Shown: piece by piece, positions 33,173 to 47,225 of the stretch | Numbering within the stretch: position 1 is the stretch's first letter | How the letters are laid out: every line of letters begins with the position of its first letter | Origin: Folioceros fuciformis | Lineage: Eukaryota; Anthocerotophyta; Anthocerotopsida; Anthocerotales | Direction: 5' to 3' | DNA: 64,000 nt | Assembly: GCA_049999805.1 (NCBI GenBank) | Contig: JBNGIO010006406.1 | Span: 1 to 64,000, forward strand | Notes under the pieces: generated by a model | Database searches by the model: none | The model's input: the letters and a program-made list of their open reading frames with translations, nothing else | Told to the model about the DNA's origin: nothing | Position numbers and translations under genes: made by a program

Positions 33173-36100
33173 CCCGTAATTGACTTGTGCATGACTGTGC
33201 AATGGATGCCTGTTACTGCATTGTCCTTGGAGGTTGAGCTACAATGTGGAGGAGATGGCAGATGTACATTTCCTTGTGCATGCAGTGCAGTTGAATAGGG
33301 AAATTCGCGTGACTGTGGCAAGAGATTGGAGACCTAAACCCTGTAGCTACTACATGTGGCTAGGAAATGTGGTTGCAGCTTGCATTTCGTGATGGTTATT
33401 GGTAATTGTAGGGAGTGCGTGCAAACGCAACTTGCAGTTCCACATTCCACGTGGACATGGCCAGGCAACAAGTAGTTGGAGAGAGTGCTTCGTAAACAGA
33501 GTTGCGCTAGCAATTTGTGGTGCAGCATTGAGGGCACAATTTGAGTGTAGTGATTGTAACTGCAGACATATAGTGGATTTTGTGGCTACACCGTATGGGT
33601 AGGGCTGTCGTTGTTGTTCATGCATGTAGGGTGTGTTGCAGGTTGTTGCTTCGGCTGGCCCTGACCAAGCAAAATATTGTAGTGGCGTTTGGGCATGTTG
33701 TCTGCAATTTCCTTTTAATGTTGCACCTTGCAAGCAAACTTACCCTCCACATTGTATTTGTGCGTTGTGCGTTGTGCTAATTGCAGTTGGTAGTAATTAT
33801 AACCCACACCCCTTTCTGTGCTTTATGGAGGCATTGCAAGTCGCCCGCAACAATGCTTATGTGAAACGCCTGGAGGGTAAGGACTATTTACTTAATATGT
33901 ACCGCTTGCACTTGGCCTTGACCACATTGTGTAGAGAGTGCAAAAGCAAAATGGAGCCCTTGGATGCCTACCTACATGCTTGGACGTAGGAGGAGGGCAC
34001 TCCGTGGGAGTGGACATGCATTTGCCTCCTTAGCTCTCTGTAGTAATGGGGGGAGGGGGGGATTTGTCAAGTACCTTAGGGGCATGTGTGTTGTGGAGTG
34101 AGACCCTATGTAGCTTTGCCTTGCCCTCATGGGCTGTGAAATAAAGGTGGGCATTTCATTCCCCTCTATCATTTGTTTGTCCCCTTGTCCTCCTCACATC
34201 CATGTGAATGCATAGCGAGGAAGGCAAGAAGGGATATCCCCTTTAGCAGGTTTTGGATTGGAGTGGCAATAATTCAGATGGTTAGGGGTGTGCATGGAGG
34301 TGAGAGAGATGTGTGCACATCAGACAACACGGTGAATGCTGAGGTCCGCTGTAAACCTAAACCCGAGGATGGATGTTGACCCCACAAGCACTAACCCTAA
34401 CAAAAAAACGAAAGTGAATGACTGTGAGTGGAGAGAGATGAATCCGAACGTGTGAGGGATAAAGTATTATCACAAAGTAGGTGTCACAATGGCACCCTAC
34501 AACCTAAGGAGACAGATTTGTTATGTCCAAAATGTTTGGACCGTATATGGCCGCGCTAAATTTTGTGTGAAAGTCAGCCTGAATGTATCGGTATTCCATA
34601 AGGGAGATGAGGGAAGTTTATTTAATTATTTATATTATTATATAAATACAATCTAGGAAATTTTATAAATTGATTATAAAATTATATATTTACTAAACAA
34701 ATATAGAATAATTCGAATTAAATGGTTTTTTATCAAGAGTAAAACTAAGGATAAAATTATTTGCTATGGGCATGGCATGGCGAGAAAAAAAAAAAGTGCG
34801 TCGGCCGTCTTTTAGAATTGTACTATAGTTGTGTTGTGTATGGAGAATGTGACAAAGCAAAAATTTAAAAATTGGAGCACCTACAGCTAAATGAAAGGGA
34901 GCGTGAAGGAGGTGGCGGTTAGCTTTGAGCTGGCACGCACTTGGAAAAGGCTGCCATGGCGCAAGCAGTCAGTCAGCGTTGGCAGCCTCGGGCCCCGTCC
35001 AGTCTCTCTTTTCCGTTCCCTGCTTTCTTTTCTTTCTTTACTTGCTTCATACTTTCCCGTTCCTTTCCACGGCTTCCGTTCTCCGGAAGCTCTCGCATGG
35101 CCCGACGGCAAGATGGCGCTCAGCACGCACGCTCGCTTTCAATACGCCTTGTGATGGCCGTGCGGCCCAGACAAGGAAGCGCAGGACATGGGAGGTTTGT
35201 CTGCGAGCCTCCGTTGCAATGGTGCCGGATTTGAGGCAATTTCGGCTCACTCGCTACAATTGTAGCTCCTCCGCACCTTCTTTTGCAATGTGGAGGTATC
35301 ACTTGCTTGTTTGGACTAGTCGGGAGTCTGGCTGCACCTAGTTCTTGGTCCATGTGGAATGCGGTGTTGCCTTGTGAGTTAATTGGAGTTTCTGACTGGT
35401 CGATGGTACCGTCTGCCCGGTGAGTGACCTGGTGTCTTATCCGTCGTCCCCTTCAGTGTGCCATTTGTGTTGCAGTGAGTTAGTGAGTAGGCCCGTTCTT
35501 GTGTGGTGGTAATTTGACCCCTTTTGCAACTCGACGGGCTTCCTAGTGCCTGCTGTCCAGGCATGGCTTTTGTCTTGCAGCTGAGATAAACTGTCAGCTG
35601 CGCTGTCGACGCTCATCGTGGCTCTCTTATGTTTGAGCAGAGAGGAATGGGAGTGGCAGAGATCAGCTGGAGAGGAGTCGGGTGGGCTTCTGGGACGGGG
35701 GTTTCCTTGTCGTCCTGAAGCTCTTATTATGGAATTGCCATGTTGAGTAATCTGAGCGCGGAGGACAGTCCCGGCCTGTGTCGACCCCTTGTTGCTGCTT
35801 ACTGCGTGGCACAGCTTTAGATATGGGTAGAGTGCATCGGCTGTTCAGGACCAATGTGCTGGATGAGGGCACCCCCTCGTGGTTTCTCAGATTGCAGAAC
35901 GGGGTGGTCAGATGTTGACTCGTTGGGCACCTAAGCGAGGGTCCACTTGTGGTTCTGTGCTTGACAGAGGGTTCTGGACCGTTGCGTGTGATGTGACGTC
36001 ATGGAATACAGTGCCCCTCGATGCATCCTCTTGCCTTGTTTTCTTCAGCTGGAGTTTGCTATCATGTTTGTCATACTGATGGAGGGAAAGACATTCCCTT

Positions 36101-36246
36101 GCTTGTCTTCATAGAAGTGTCGGGAGAGAGCCCTCTGTACACAAGTTGTCCTCTTTTTCTCGCCTCCTCTCTCTCATCAGCCTTTGCTCTCTCGATCAGC
36201 CAGAGGCTGATGAGAGAGGGAGTTAAATGCAATGCAAGGCTGAGTT
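33173..36246. other. Gene-poor intergenic DNA upstream of the trihelix gene
   Basis: From 33173 to about 34200 there are short plus-strand open frames that may be remnants of the same dead element, for example NNAYVKRLEGKDYLLNMYRL near 33850. About 34500-34800 is very AT-rich. From 34880 to 36246 composition becomes balanced, with short frames but no domain; this should include the promoter and 5' UTR of the trihelix gene. A T/C-rich run is near 35010-35060. Confidence 0.4.
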
Positions 36247-36966
36247 ATGTCTATGGCAAGTGGTGATTGCACCCTTGCAGGGGCTTTAGGGAGCACGGAG
36301 GATGATCTTATACTGTTGACAGATGGCAAGGTAGCATGGGTCCCAGAAACTTCTTCGATTAAGGTTAAGAATGAGGATCGGGACAAGAAGGAGAGGGAAA
36401 GAGATGGCTGGAGCCCGAGTGCAACTTCATCCCTTCTTGATGCATTTGGGGAGAAGTATGCAAAGGTACAAGGTGGTCATCTCCGGATAAAAGATTGGGA
36501 GGAGCTTACTAGTGCTGTCAATGCCCGTTGCAACGGAGAGCGGTCTCCCAAAAGTGTAGATCAGTGTAAGAATAAGGTTGACTCCCTCAAGAAACGCTAC
36601 AAGTTGGAAAGATCGCGAAACCGAAGATCGGCATCTGGCAAGATCATCAGTGTCTGGCCTTGGTTTGAGAGGCTGGATGGTCTGATTGGTCATATAGCAC
36701 AAGGAAGCTTGCTTGGACAGCAAGCCGCCAGTAGTGGCAGCGGTGCAGGCAGCAGATTGAAGACTGCAGCGAGGTCCTCGCCAGACAGGGACAGAAAAAG
36801 GAGGAGGAATGATACAGATAGCAAGCAAATTTCCAAGGCTCAGCTCAAAAAGGAGGTCAACTTAGTCAAGCAAGTGCCAGAGCAAGCCCACCTGAGACGA
36901 GCAAGTACAATAACCTTCCTGTTTTCGTTTAAGACGAGTGAAAAGGAAGTCGCCATGCACATTTGA
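36247..36966 (+). CDS. Trihelix (SIP1/ASIL-type) DNA-binding protein, 3' end uncertain
   Basis: This is a nuclear transcription factor of the trihelix family. From the ATG at 36247 the single frame gives 239 residues to a TGA. The trihelix domain spans about residues 53-147: WSPSATSSLLDAFGEKYAKV, LRIKDWEELTSAVNARC, SVDQCKNKVDSLKKRYKLER and WPWFERLDGLIG, with Trp/Trp/Phe-type anchor residues as in the SIP1 clade. Basic nuclear-import-like clusters lie at about 45-53 and at DRDRKRRRN near 199. The last 40 residues look non-conserved and could be intron read-through. In-frame donors such as 36855/36856 exist, and an acceptor at 37018 opens an in-frame acidic exon that continues into the downstream lyase-like gene. 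Thus the real protein may end differently or be a fusion. Confidence 0.8.
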   Translation: MSMASGDCTLAGALGSTEDDLILLTDGKVAWVPETSSIKVKNEDRDKKERERDGWSPSATSSLLDAFGEKYAKVQGGHLRIKDWEELTSAVNARCNGERSPKSVDQCKNKVDSLKKRYKLERSRNRRSASGKIISVWPWFERLDGLIGHIAQGSLLGQQAASSGSGAGSRLKTAARSSPDRDRKRRRNDTDSKQISKAQLKKEVNLVKQVPEQAHLRRASTITFLFSFKTSEKEVAMHI

Positions 36967-37006
36967 AAGTGGGTTACGCACATCGTAATTCTCATTGTCT
37001 GACTAG

Positions 37007-39251
<2,245 letters not shown>

Positions 39252-39694
39252 TGCACGGGCACGCTCCTCGGTTCACAGTACTCTCTCTTGACCATTCTTT
39301 CCATCCATATTCAAGTAAATGTACAATAAGTCTCACAATTTGTCTTCAAACAAGGCTCAGAATGTGAAAATCTTCGAACAAATTCTTGGAGTGATCTTAC
39401 CCCGCCATTAAGACACTGCACAAGGGCTTCTTCCATTCCTGGAAACACGCAGATATTTCCTCTCCCGTGTGTCCTACACAGACTCCATATCCGTAAAGAC
39501 AACGTTCTCCAAGGAATGGGGCGCATTTTGCAATCGGTAGTGACAGCTATGCAATCTCTTCCTTCTAAAATCTGCCAGTATAATTATCAAACGCGCTGAC
39601 TAAAGATATTTTTCTCAAAACAAGCCCTTACTTATCTCGAGAAAAGGTACAAAGAGAAGGAAGACATAACACGCGGATACGGGAGAAGCGGAAG
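39252..39694. other. Intergenic
   Basis: No gene is recognised between the lyase-like stop and the tRNA. It should hold the lyase-like 3' UTR. Confidence 0.4.
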
Positions 39695-39767
39695 CGCGCG
39701 AGGCAGGGGTCGAACCTGCGACTTTCTGCTTAGGAAACAGACGCTCTATCCACTGAGCTACACGCGC
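39695..39767 (-). tRNA. tRNA-Arg (anticodon CCU)
   Basis: The 73-nt minus-strand sequence folds as a cloverleaf. It has D-arm GCTC/GAGC, anticodon stem TCTGT/GCAGA with loop TTCCTAA (anticodon CCT, reading AGG), a short variable loop, T-arm GCAGG/CCTGC with loop TTCGACC, and a discriminator G with no encoded CCA. A-box-like tRGYnnAnnnG and B-box GGTTCGAnCC sequences are present. The acceptor stem is 5' GCGCGTG against 3' CTCGCGC, so pair 6-67 is a T-T mismatch. It is intronless. Confidence 0.93.
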
Positions 39768-39922
39768 ATATACTCACAGTTGTTTCATTAAATTATAAGT
39801 AGCTTAAACAAATTGTGATGAATATCAATTAGATCTTCTAAGTTTTTCGAGAGTATTTTCTTTAATAAATATTCATGATTAAACAAACTGTATTTTCTTG
39901 ATCATTAAAACACCAGTTTCAA

Positions 39923-40022
39923 NNNNNNNNNNNNNNNNNNNNNNNNNNNNNNNNNNNNNNNNNNNNNNNNNNNNNNNNNNNNNNNNNNNNNNNNNNNNNN
40001 NNNNNNNNNNNNNNNNNNNNNN
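39923..40022. other. Assembly gap (100 N)
   Basis: Placeholder gap in the AT-rich island. Confidence 0.9.
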
Positions 40023-40563
40023 CCAAAGTTTCAGATTTTTTTTGTTATGCCCTTTCTAATGAGCTGATTCTCATCATTCTATTTCCTCACTAGACTTTTA
40101 GTTTCTCCTATAAGCATGGGTTTGTGTGCATACCCACCCCCAAACTTGGAACCTAGGTGAAACTAGTGCACCCATTTGCATGTGGTGCACACACTTGCAC
40201 ACTCGTCTTCAAACATTACAAATTCAGCAACATAATTCACCCATTTTGAAAGTGACTACCTCGTGTGAGTCTTGGCTTAGGAAATGGGATACAAACAAAA
40301 ATGATGAGTGAAGGGCTTTCCAAGTCCTATCGCACTAATCCCATGATAAGGAAACCGGAAGGCCTAACAAAGTTGGCCGGGACAAAGAAAATTGAAAATA
40401 TTGCCGCGAGCCGAATATAGTTTGGAGGGTTCAAATAATTGGATGCAATAATGAATGCTTATTGTCTTTTTGTGAAGGGTTTTTAAAAGAGGGTTCAACT
40501 AATTTTCAAAGGAGGGGTTCAACCAACATGCAAATCCAACCTTACTCTATTATCTCTTGTCCG

Positions 40564-40663
40564 NNNNNNNNNNNNNNNNNNNNNNNNNNNNNNNNNNNNN
40601 NNNNNNNNNNNNNNNNNNNNNNNNNNNNNNNNNNNNNNNNNNNNNNNNNNNNNNNNNNNNNNN
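40564..40663. other. Assembly gap (100 N)
   Basis: Placeholder gap in the AT-rich island, followed directly by a run of A. Confidence 0.9.
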
Positions 40664-40841
40664 AAAAAAAGAAATCTATCTATACTTAAAAATATCTCAT
40701 TTTATTTTATATATGGTTTTTATATTATGGTTATTCATACATAAGAACATAAAGAAATATTTTCTCTTGAATCAATGTTACTACACCAGAGAGAGACCAA
40801 CTACAAAAAGAGAGACCAACTTTATTTTAAATACCTTAAAT

Positions 40842-41279
40842 TCAATTTGGTACAGGACAACTATCATGTTGCCCAGTGAAGTAGTGATATCTTAAGAAAC
40901 ATTCCTTTGCGAAGTACTCACCCCCAACTTTGTTCAAACATAAGGTGTTCAAAGTTTCAAAACTTATATACTTCAAACATGTTAAACAAGCTTGCGAATC
41001 TCTAATCTTTGGACCTTCCACACAAAGAACACGACCCTCAAAATCAATTGATGTATAGCTGTATGGTTCAAATAGATTCTCATCTCTCGATCCTAGTTGA
41101 ATCATATTCATCACAAAGTACCTCATCTTTACAATTCCAAAGTCTAAACTATTGAATTCTTGAGACTGGCATCGATAGTCGAAGTAATCATACTCAGATG
41201 TTACACTTTCAACAAAAATTGCAAGAACTAAATTCATGATTGAACACCAATAAGTTTTGCATTTACATCCCCAAAACAT
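40842..41279 (-). CDS. DUF26 (Gnk2-type, stress-antifungal) cysteine-rich protein, putative
   Basis: This single open frame gives 145 residues. The layout resembles one DUF26 domain: an N-terminal YDYFDYRCQSQEF, a spacer with SYTSIDFEGRVLC, then CVEGPKIRDSQACLTCLK, a later LCLNKVGGEYF and CFLRYHYF. DUF26 normally has C-x8-C-x2-C; here the first spacing is 11 residues, so the match is by pattern, not exact. Family members are secreted proteins or receptor ectodomains and some bind mannose or act against fungi. The stretch MNLVLAIFVESVTS near the start is only a weak signal peptide, so an upstream exon could be missing. Codon use is much more AT-rich than in the neighbouring housekeeping genes. 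A second, similar gene lies 227 bp further on the same strand. Confidence 0.55.
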   Translation of the reverse strand: MFWGCKCKTYWCSIMNLVLAIFVESVTSEYDYFDYRCQSQEFNSLDFGIVKMRYFVMNMIQLGSRDENLFEPYSYTSIDFEGRVLCVEGPKIRDSQACLTCLKYISFETLNTLCLNKVGGEYFAKECFLRYHYFTGQHDSCPVPN

Positions 41280-41505
41280 TACTCCAACTCTTTGAAATAT
41301 GATGGTACGTTTTGCACCTTAATCAAATACTTGAACCGTTGGTTGCACAAATGCAAACTTACTTACTCACTCACTTAGATGGTTAGTATGTAGTATCTAA
41401 ATCTTCATGTTCATTCACCCTTCTAGTTTATGATTATATTAAATTTAATATACAAATATAATAAAAATATAGATATTATGATGGATCCGTAGTATAAAAA
41501 TATAT

Positions 41506-42180
41506 TTAAGGTATATCTGGAGCAGGACAGCTATTAGATTCTTTTATATAAAGGTACTTAATGTAACATTTAATTGCAAAATATTCAGCTCCTAGTTTAT
41601 TAAGACAAAGTTCATTTAGTGATCTAGAGGCGATGGTTTTCAAGCAATCGTAGCATGCGTTAAATGTTAGCATATTAGTTCCATATACACAATATACTTG
41701 GCCCTTGAAGTTAGCAGAATTTAACTCANNNNNNNNNNNNNNNNNNNNNNNNNNNNNNNNNNNNNNNNNNNNNNNNNNNNNNNNNNNNNNNNNNNNNNNN
41801 NNNNNNNNNNNNNNNNNNNNNNNNNNNNNNNNNNNNNNNNNNNNNNNNNNNNNNNNNNNNNNNNNNNNNNNNNNNNNNNNNNNNNNNNNNNNNNNNNNNN
41901 NNNNNNNNNNNNNNNNNNNNNNNNNNNNNNNNNNNNNNNNNNNNNNNNNNNNNNNNNNNNNNNNNNNNNNNNNNNNNNNNNNNNNNNNNNNNNNNNNNNN
42001 NNNNNNNNNNNNNNNNNNNNNNNNNNNNNNNNNNNNNNNNNNNNNNNNNNNNNNNNNNNNNNNNNNNNNNNNNNNNNNNNNNNNNNNNNNNNNNNNNNNN
42101 NNNNNNNNNNNNNNNNNNNNNNNNNNNNACATTGATATCAATTCATATAGGCTAGTCTTATATAGAATTTTAAAAAACAA
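41506..42180 (-). CDS. Second DUF26-like gene, N-terminal half lost in a gap
   Basis: Only the C-terminal part (41506-41728) can be read. It has NSANFKGQVYCVYGTNMLTF, then ACYDCLKTIASRSLNELC, LNKLGAEYFAIKCYIKYLY and a stop. It aligns block by block with the neighbouring gene, including the unusual 11-residue spacing between the first two cysteines, so the two are tandem duplicates. A 400-N gap covers the rest. The few codons beyond the gap (42129-42180) are open but not clearly coding. Whether the gene is complete cannot be told. Confidence 0.5.
   Translation of the reverse strand: MFFKILYKTSLYELISMXXXXXXXXXXXXXXXXXXXXXXXXXXXXXXXXXXXXXXXXXXXXXXXXXXXXXXXXXXXXXXXXXXXXXXXXXXXXXXXXXXXXXXXXXXXXXXXXXXXXXXXXXXXXXXXXXXXXXXXXXXXXXXXXXXXXXXELNSANFKGQVYCVYGTNMLTFNACYDCLKTIASRSLNELCLNKLGAEYFAIKCYIKYLYIKESNSCPAPDIP
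41729..42128. other. Assembly gap (400 N)
   Basis: The run is exactly 400 N, unlike the other 100-N gaps, so it may be a size estimate. It interrupts the second DUF26-like gene. Confidence 0.9.
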
Positions 42181-42812
42181 TTAATTACTTTTTAAATTTT
42201 ATTTTATTTATAGATTTTATATATTTTTGTATTTTTGTATTATTTTTAGTTAAGAGACTTGACAGTCTACAGAAAATTCTCTTGTATGACGTTTTGTTTA
42301 GCATCTCATTGTTCTTCTCAAAGAAAAGCTTTGGCTTTGGTGAGCAAGTGGTTTGAGTACCTTGAAAATTCAATATACATGGAAAAAGATTTTAGTTAGT
42401 TAAGATATGCTTAGAACTTGATGTGCTTCTAATTCATGGTGTTTGATTTGAACTTGGCTTGAAGTAAAGCTTTCCGATATATCCAGTTAAAGTTTTCTAA
42501 TGTATACCGTTAAAGTTTTCTAATGTATCGTTTAGGGATGAAACAAAGTGTTCTATGATTTAGCAGTCTTGTTTATGGGTTTTAGAGTTATTGTATCTGG
42601 ATCGAAGAAGATGTAGCTTCAAATATATATATACATATATATAAACAAATAAGACTAATGAACTAAAACAATGTCCCACGATTTAGGTTCGTGAAAACAG
42701 GATTGTCCTGAAGTGCAAGGTTCATAAATACTAGAAGCACGAGGTCTCGGATGAAGTTCTTTCCTACCCTACTTCTCGTCTTCTAAGTTCTCAAGTATTG
42801 TGTAGGCTATGT
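42181..42812. other. AT-rich intergenic DNA
   Basis: No gene is recognised. A duplicated 27-bp-like phrase (gttaaagttttctaatgtat) occurs twice near 42487-42530, and TA-rich runs occur near 42624-42645. Confidence 0.4.
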
Positions 42813-45800
42813 TCAGCGCCAATATTGGGCCCACCTGTGGATGGTTTCAACCATCTGCGGGAACAAGGCACTGACACTGTCGTTTATCAGGGATTGGAAA
42901 AATTGTACGGCCTCTTCGTCATCCAGATCAAGCCGGAACTTTTCTTGCAGCTGCCACCATCGAAACACAAGGTCAGGAGCAGCAGAAGCAGAAGCAGCAG
43001 CAGCAAAAGGTGTCTCTATGCATCGATCCAGTTGCGTGAGATCGCACCTTCAAGATTCCCTTCTCTGGATCACAGGCAATATCGGGGATGTTGGCACCCG
43101 CCATCAGATGAAACAGATTGAGAATCAGGTTGCTTGATTTCCGGAGGATATTGTATGCTTCGCAGCAATAAGATTTGAACCTGCCATAGTGTTGACTGCA
43201 ATCACGTGCAGAGATCTCAGCTTACAACGTTCATCTGCACAACTGGCACGCATTGTTGGGTGGACACTGCATATACCTCTCAGCGCCTCCCATAGCTTCC
43301 ACCATCTCCTTGCAGAGTTTCATGGGAGGCGGGAAGGGTTTAGGATCCCGCCCAAGAATAAAACCGAAGTCCACGTGGAAGAGCCTTCCGTCCTCTGTTA
43401 GCAGCAGATTGTCAAGATGTCTGCACGAACAAATCAACAAGGATAACAAGATGGATTATACTAGATTAGTGTACAGGGGCAAAGAAACCGTCTTCAGGCT
43501 TAACTATGGTTTGTTCAAGGCATATCAAATGTTTCACCACACTGCAACCAGACAGCAGACCTGTCGCCGACTCCAAGAATGTACATGATCACACAATAAC
43601 CCGCGCAACTTTTCACAAACGTTTCCAGGCAAGTGGCACTGATACCGAAAGGCCCATCTTCATCAGGATGGAACTGCTGGAAATAATTGATGATGGTTTT
43701 GTGCTCTTGTAGCACCTGCGTAAACCACCACAAAATGAGGAAATTGTCCACATGCTTTCCCACGAGAGTATACCAATCCTTGAAAGTAGACTTACCTGAG
43801 CCAGGGACGTGGAAGGAATGAACTCTGCCAATCCCTCATCTTGGGCAGTAGCCAACACTCGGTACGGAGTAAGGTGCAGGTCAAGGTTCTCTTGTTTTAA
43901 AAGTCTGTCCATCAGCAAGACCATTTGAATAATCTGGCATCCACGTACAAACGAGCAACAAATGAGGGTTCATGACCAGAACATTGATTGCATATGGAGG
44001 AAGCAAGTAAGGCGTCAACACACACCAACTGATCCTGCCGAAGGTCATCTCCTTTTTTGAAGATCACTTTACAGTCCCCATCTCGTTCAGTGCTGAATGT
44101 CAACCTTAGCGGGCTTAAGGCGCTCTTGAATACAGTTGATTCAGAGGGTATGATACCCGTCAGCAATATCCTGGGTTCCAAAGGCAGGGGTATCGCCTGT
44201 AGCAACATCTGCATGTCAGGCGACGACAAAAATCTGAAAAAAAAATCAATTGAATCTGTAATCAGTAGACAGGAAAAAGCCTACCTCCTCAAATTTGGTC
44301 AGTTCACTTAACACACCATAACGAGAAAGCAACTGCCGGAGCTTCTCCACCTTTTTTGGATTGCCACCACGTACGCTCTTCACATCTCGCATGATGGTAC
44401 AAAGCTGCGCAATCAGGTTGGTTTGTCGGACCAAGCCTTGCCACATCCTCTCTCCAGCGTTACCATCCCTTATATCTAGTCTGACCTGCCAGTAACACCA
44501 TCTAAACCCCTGAGTTGCCCATGCTTGCAAGACGCCGGATAGAAGTCAAACGAGCTGGCTCAGTTCACAACCTTTGTAGCTCACATACCTTTGTCATACT
44601 TTCTTCAAATATTTCATATACAGTGTAGAATCGCTTGGCATAAGAAGGATCATGCAGCTCTACAGTCACGTACCATCTTAGAAAACTTGCTAGCTCAAAG
44701 TTTCGAACAGCTGCCATCAAGCCAAGGAAGACATTAACACGCAAAGCACTACGGAAATCTGCAGCAAGCCGGACTCTACCAACAAGGAATGAAACATCGC
44801 CAGCAGTAACTGGAGACCTAAGCTCTCTCTCAAGCTGACAGGCATCGGCGGTCTTTAAAATCAGACGAGAGAACCCCATTGCAAGGAAGTGATGGTCTCT
44901 CATCACGTGTCAATGCACGGCACTTGTTCGTGTGACGGGCCCTCCTGCCTCATTTTCGAACCATGCCCTCAAGGCCGCTTGCCATGAAGGTTCCTTAGTC
45001 ATTTTGGCATACCTCGCTGCACTAGGAAACGGGCAAGCCGTGATTTGTCAGAGCGCTCAAATCGGAGAGCTTGTACGAGCTGCAGCAAGTAACACTGTAA
45101 TTCTTCATCTTCGGCACGCTCCAAGACGGTGACAGCGTAGGCACGCACCTGCATGTCAATAAGATATTCCAGTGTCTCAGGGTCCTTACATTTCAGCCAG
45201 TTGTAGTCATATAAAGCCAAGACCTCTCGTTCATTCTATGATTTTCAATCAGGAAGCTAACACAAAGGAACTTTCATCTCTTGTCACATGAGCAAAGTAT
45301 GGCAGGAAAATAAACACACGTTACCTCTTCACTCTCAAACACTGGAGAAAGGAGTTCCAGAGCCTCCACGATATCAATAGGAGCCCATTTCCGCATCAAG
45401 TCTACTGCATGCTTCGCTTCCTGTAACGACAAATCGCATCCCACACACAGGCAGACAAAAGCTCAGTATCACACTTCATCCTCATGGGGGTCTGTTCTAC
45501 CCATTTCGCGCGGATGCATGGGAGGCTGCATGTACCTGTGCATCACTCCAGTCTACGCAACGGAGAAACTTAGTAAGTGCTCGCTTCTCCGACATAAGTG
45601 AGAACCGAAACTTCCACAACAGCTGTCTTTCTTCCCCATTCAGCCTCCTGGTTGGTGGATGTTTCAAGATCTTTTCAATCTCCCTGCGTTTCAAGAATCC
45701 ATGTTAGAGCCAAAGAAGGCAGACATCAATTTCACCTTTGTAATGCACACAATGGGACTTAGCAGAAGACCGTACTTTCTCTCCTGTAAGTTCGGCTTGA

Positions 45801-47225
45801 GATCACGATCCATTGCTCCACGTGTGACACTACGTGCTAGCTTCAGCTGCTTGTTTTCAGAGAGATTTTCACGGCCAACTTCCGGATCCCACACAATAAC
45901 AAGCTCATTGGATGAAGAAATAGGGGGGAGGAGCATGTTGGCCCCCAATTCCTGCACTCCATTTGAGCATCTGCTGGATCACTCAGTGTTATCTCCCAAG
46001 ACTATGACACAAAGAGTCACATATGTTTTACCTGAAAGGCTACAGGATGTTCGAAAGTCCGAAGATCCACGATAAGGTGAAGGTGGGCACTCCCATGGCG
46101 TTTGCTATCATCCTCTTTGATATTCTCAATAGCTTTGAAGGCAAGTCGGTCAAGCCAACTGATGTGTTCAATCTGGCCCCTCTCATACTTGTTCACCAAC
46201 TTGTCCAGCCTCTCCACCTCCCCTCGCTCATTTTTCGGTACCTGAGAGCTATCAATATATTACACAGGCTAAGGGCCGAGGTAGCTAGCACACAACAGGT
46301 TGAGCACAAATGGACTAATATGTTGGATGGCAGCAATGCCCGAACACCATGAATTTCGCAGCTCACCTTGCCAGGAGTACAAGTACAAACAGTGCCATCA
46401 GCCTTTTGGCCCCTCCAAAGTCGAAGCTTTTGCTTTCCTGATCTCAGTTGCTTTTTGCTGTTGAACAACCGCAAAGTGGCACCACCAACCACAACCTCCT
46501 TGCTTGGGTGAGAAACATCCCATACCTGGATAGTCAACCCTCACACTCAAGTTTCACAATCTAACAGACCGTGAATACCCACACCAAAAAGACTCTGGAC
46601 AGTGCCAGAACTTACAGTGAGGGCAAGTTGTGCATTCGCGGTCAGGTCACGGTACTTGGCACTGAGTGTAACCAACTCATTCCAACGAATAGGTTTTTCG
46701 ATCGAGGCAAGCCTGCGCACATGAAATTACGATGACAAGTTCTAGCACGCTCTGTTCTGCAATGTGGTGCAAGAGAAAGCACACACGACAATAACCACTA
46801 CTCAGCTTGCAAGATAAACACACAGAAACAGATATTTTCCTAAAGCAAAGATTACTAGCCTCGTACGGGTGGGGAGACCAAAGAGAACCCCATCGATATA
46901 CAGGGCGCTCTCGACAAAGAGCTCTTCAGTCTTGCTTCCTGACTCCTCTCCCACCACTGTCAGAGGTGACAACAAACAGTCAGAGACCTAGTTCACAAAA
47001 CCGACAATTCTCGCATTGAATCTTCTACGACAAGCCGGTATCTTCGCAACAAACTTCACCACAACAACGTAGACCTCCACACATGTAATAAACAATACTG
47101 AAGATAACCACTTGAGGCCAACCTGAGGAGGCAGCAGGAAGCTCTCCATCCAAAGCCTCTACACGGAATGTGACAGGCAAATTGATGTCGCAGGACAGGA
47201 AGAATCTGAACTCATTGCCACTCAT
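42813..47225 (-). CDS. VPS34: Class III phosphatidylinositol 3-kinase VPS34
   Basis: This kinase makes PtdIns3P on endosomes and pre-autophagosomal membranes, in complex with VPS15 and ATG6. About sixteen exons cover the whole protein (roughly 800-830 residues). It starts [20 protein letters not shown] at 47225. The C2 domain includes [19 protein letters not shown] and [20 protein letters not shown]. The helical domain includes [20 protein letters not shown] and [19 protein letters not shown]. The kinase domain has the ATP-binding [13 protein letters not shown], the catalytic loop [12 protein letters not shown], the activation segment [20 protein letters not shown], and the membrane-binding C-terminal helix ending [12 protein letters not shown]. 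All catalytic motifs are intact. Two oddities: one intron seems to use a GC donor after FGLPTRTR (near 46860), and the intron after LSPVFESEE has two in-frame acceptors 87 bp apart. The gene is divergent from PIN4. Confidence 0.95.

Larger units (their letters stand above)
39768..40841. other. AT-rich DNA with two assembly gaps
   Basis: This strongly AT-rich sequence differs from the flanks and holds two 100-N gaps (39923-40022 and 40564-40663). No domain is recognised. The flanks of the first gap both carry agtttca close to the gap edge, which may reflect a small overlap. Confidence 0.5.
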
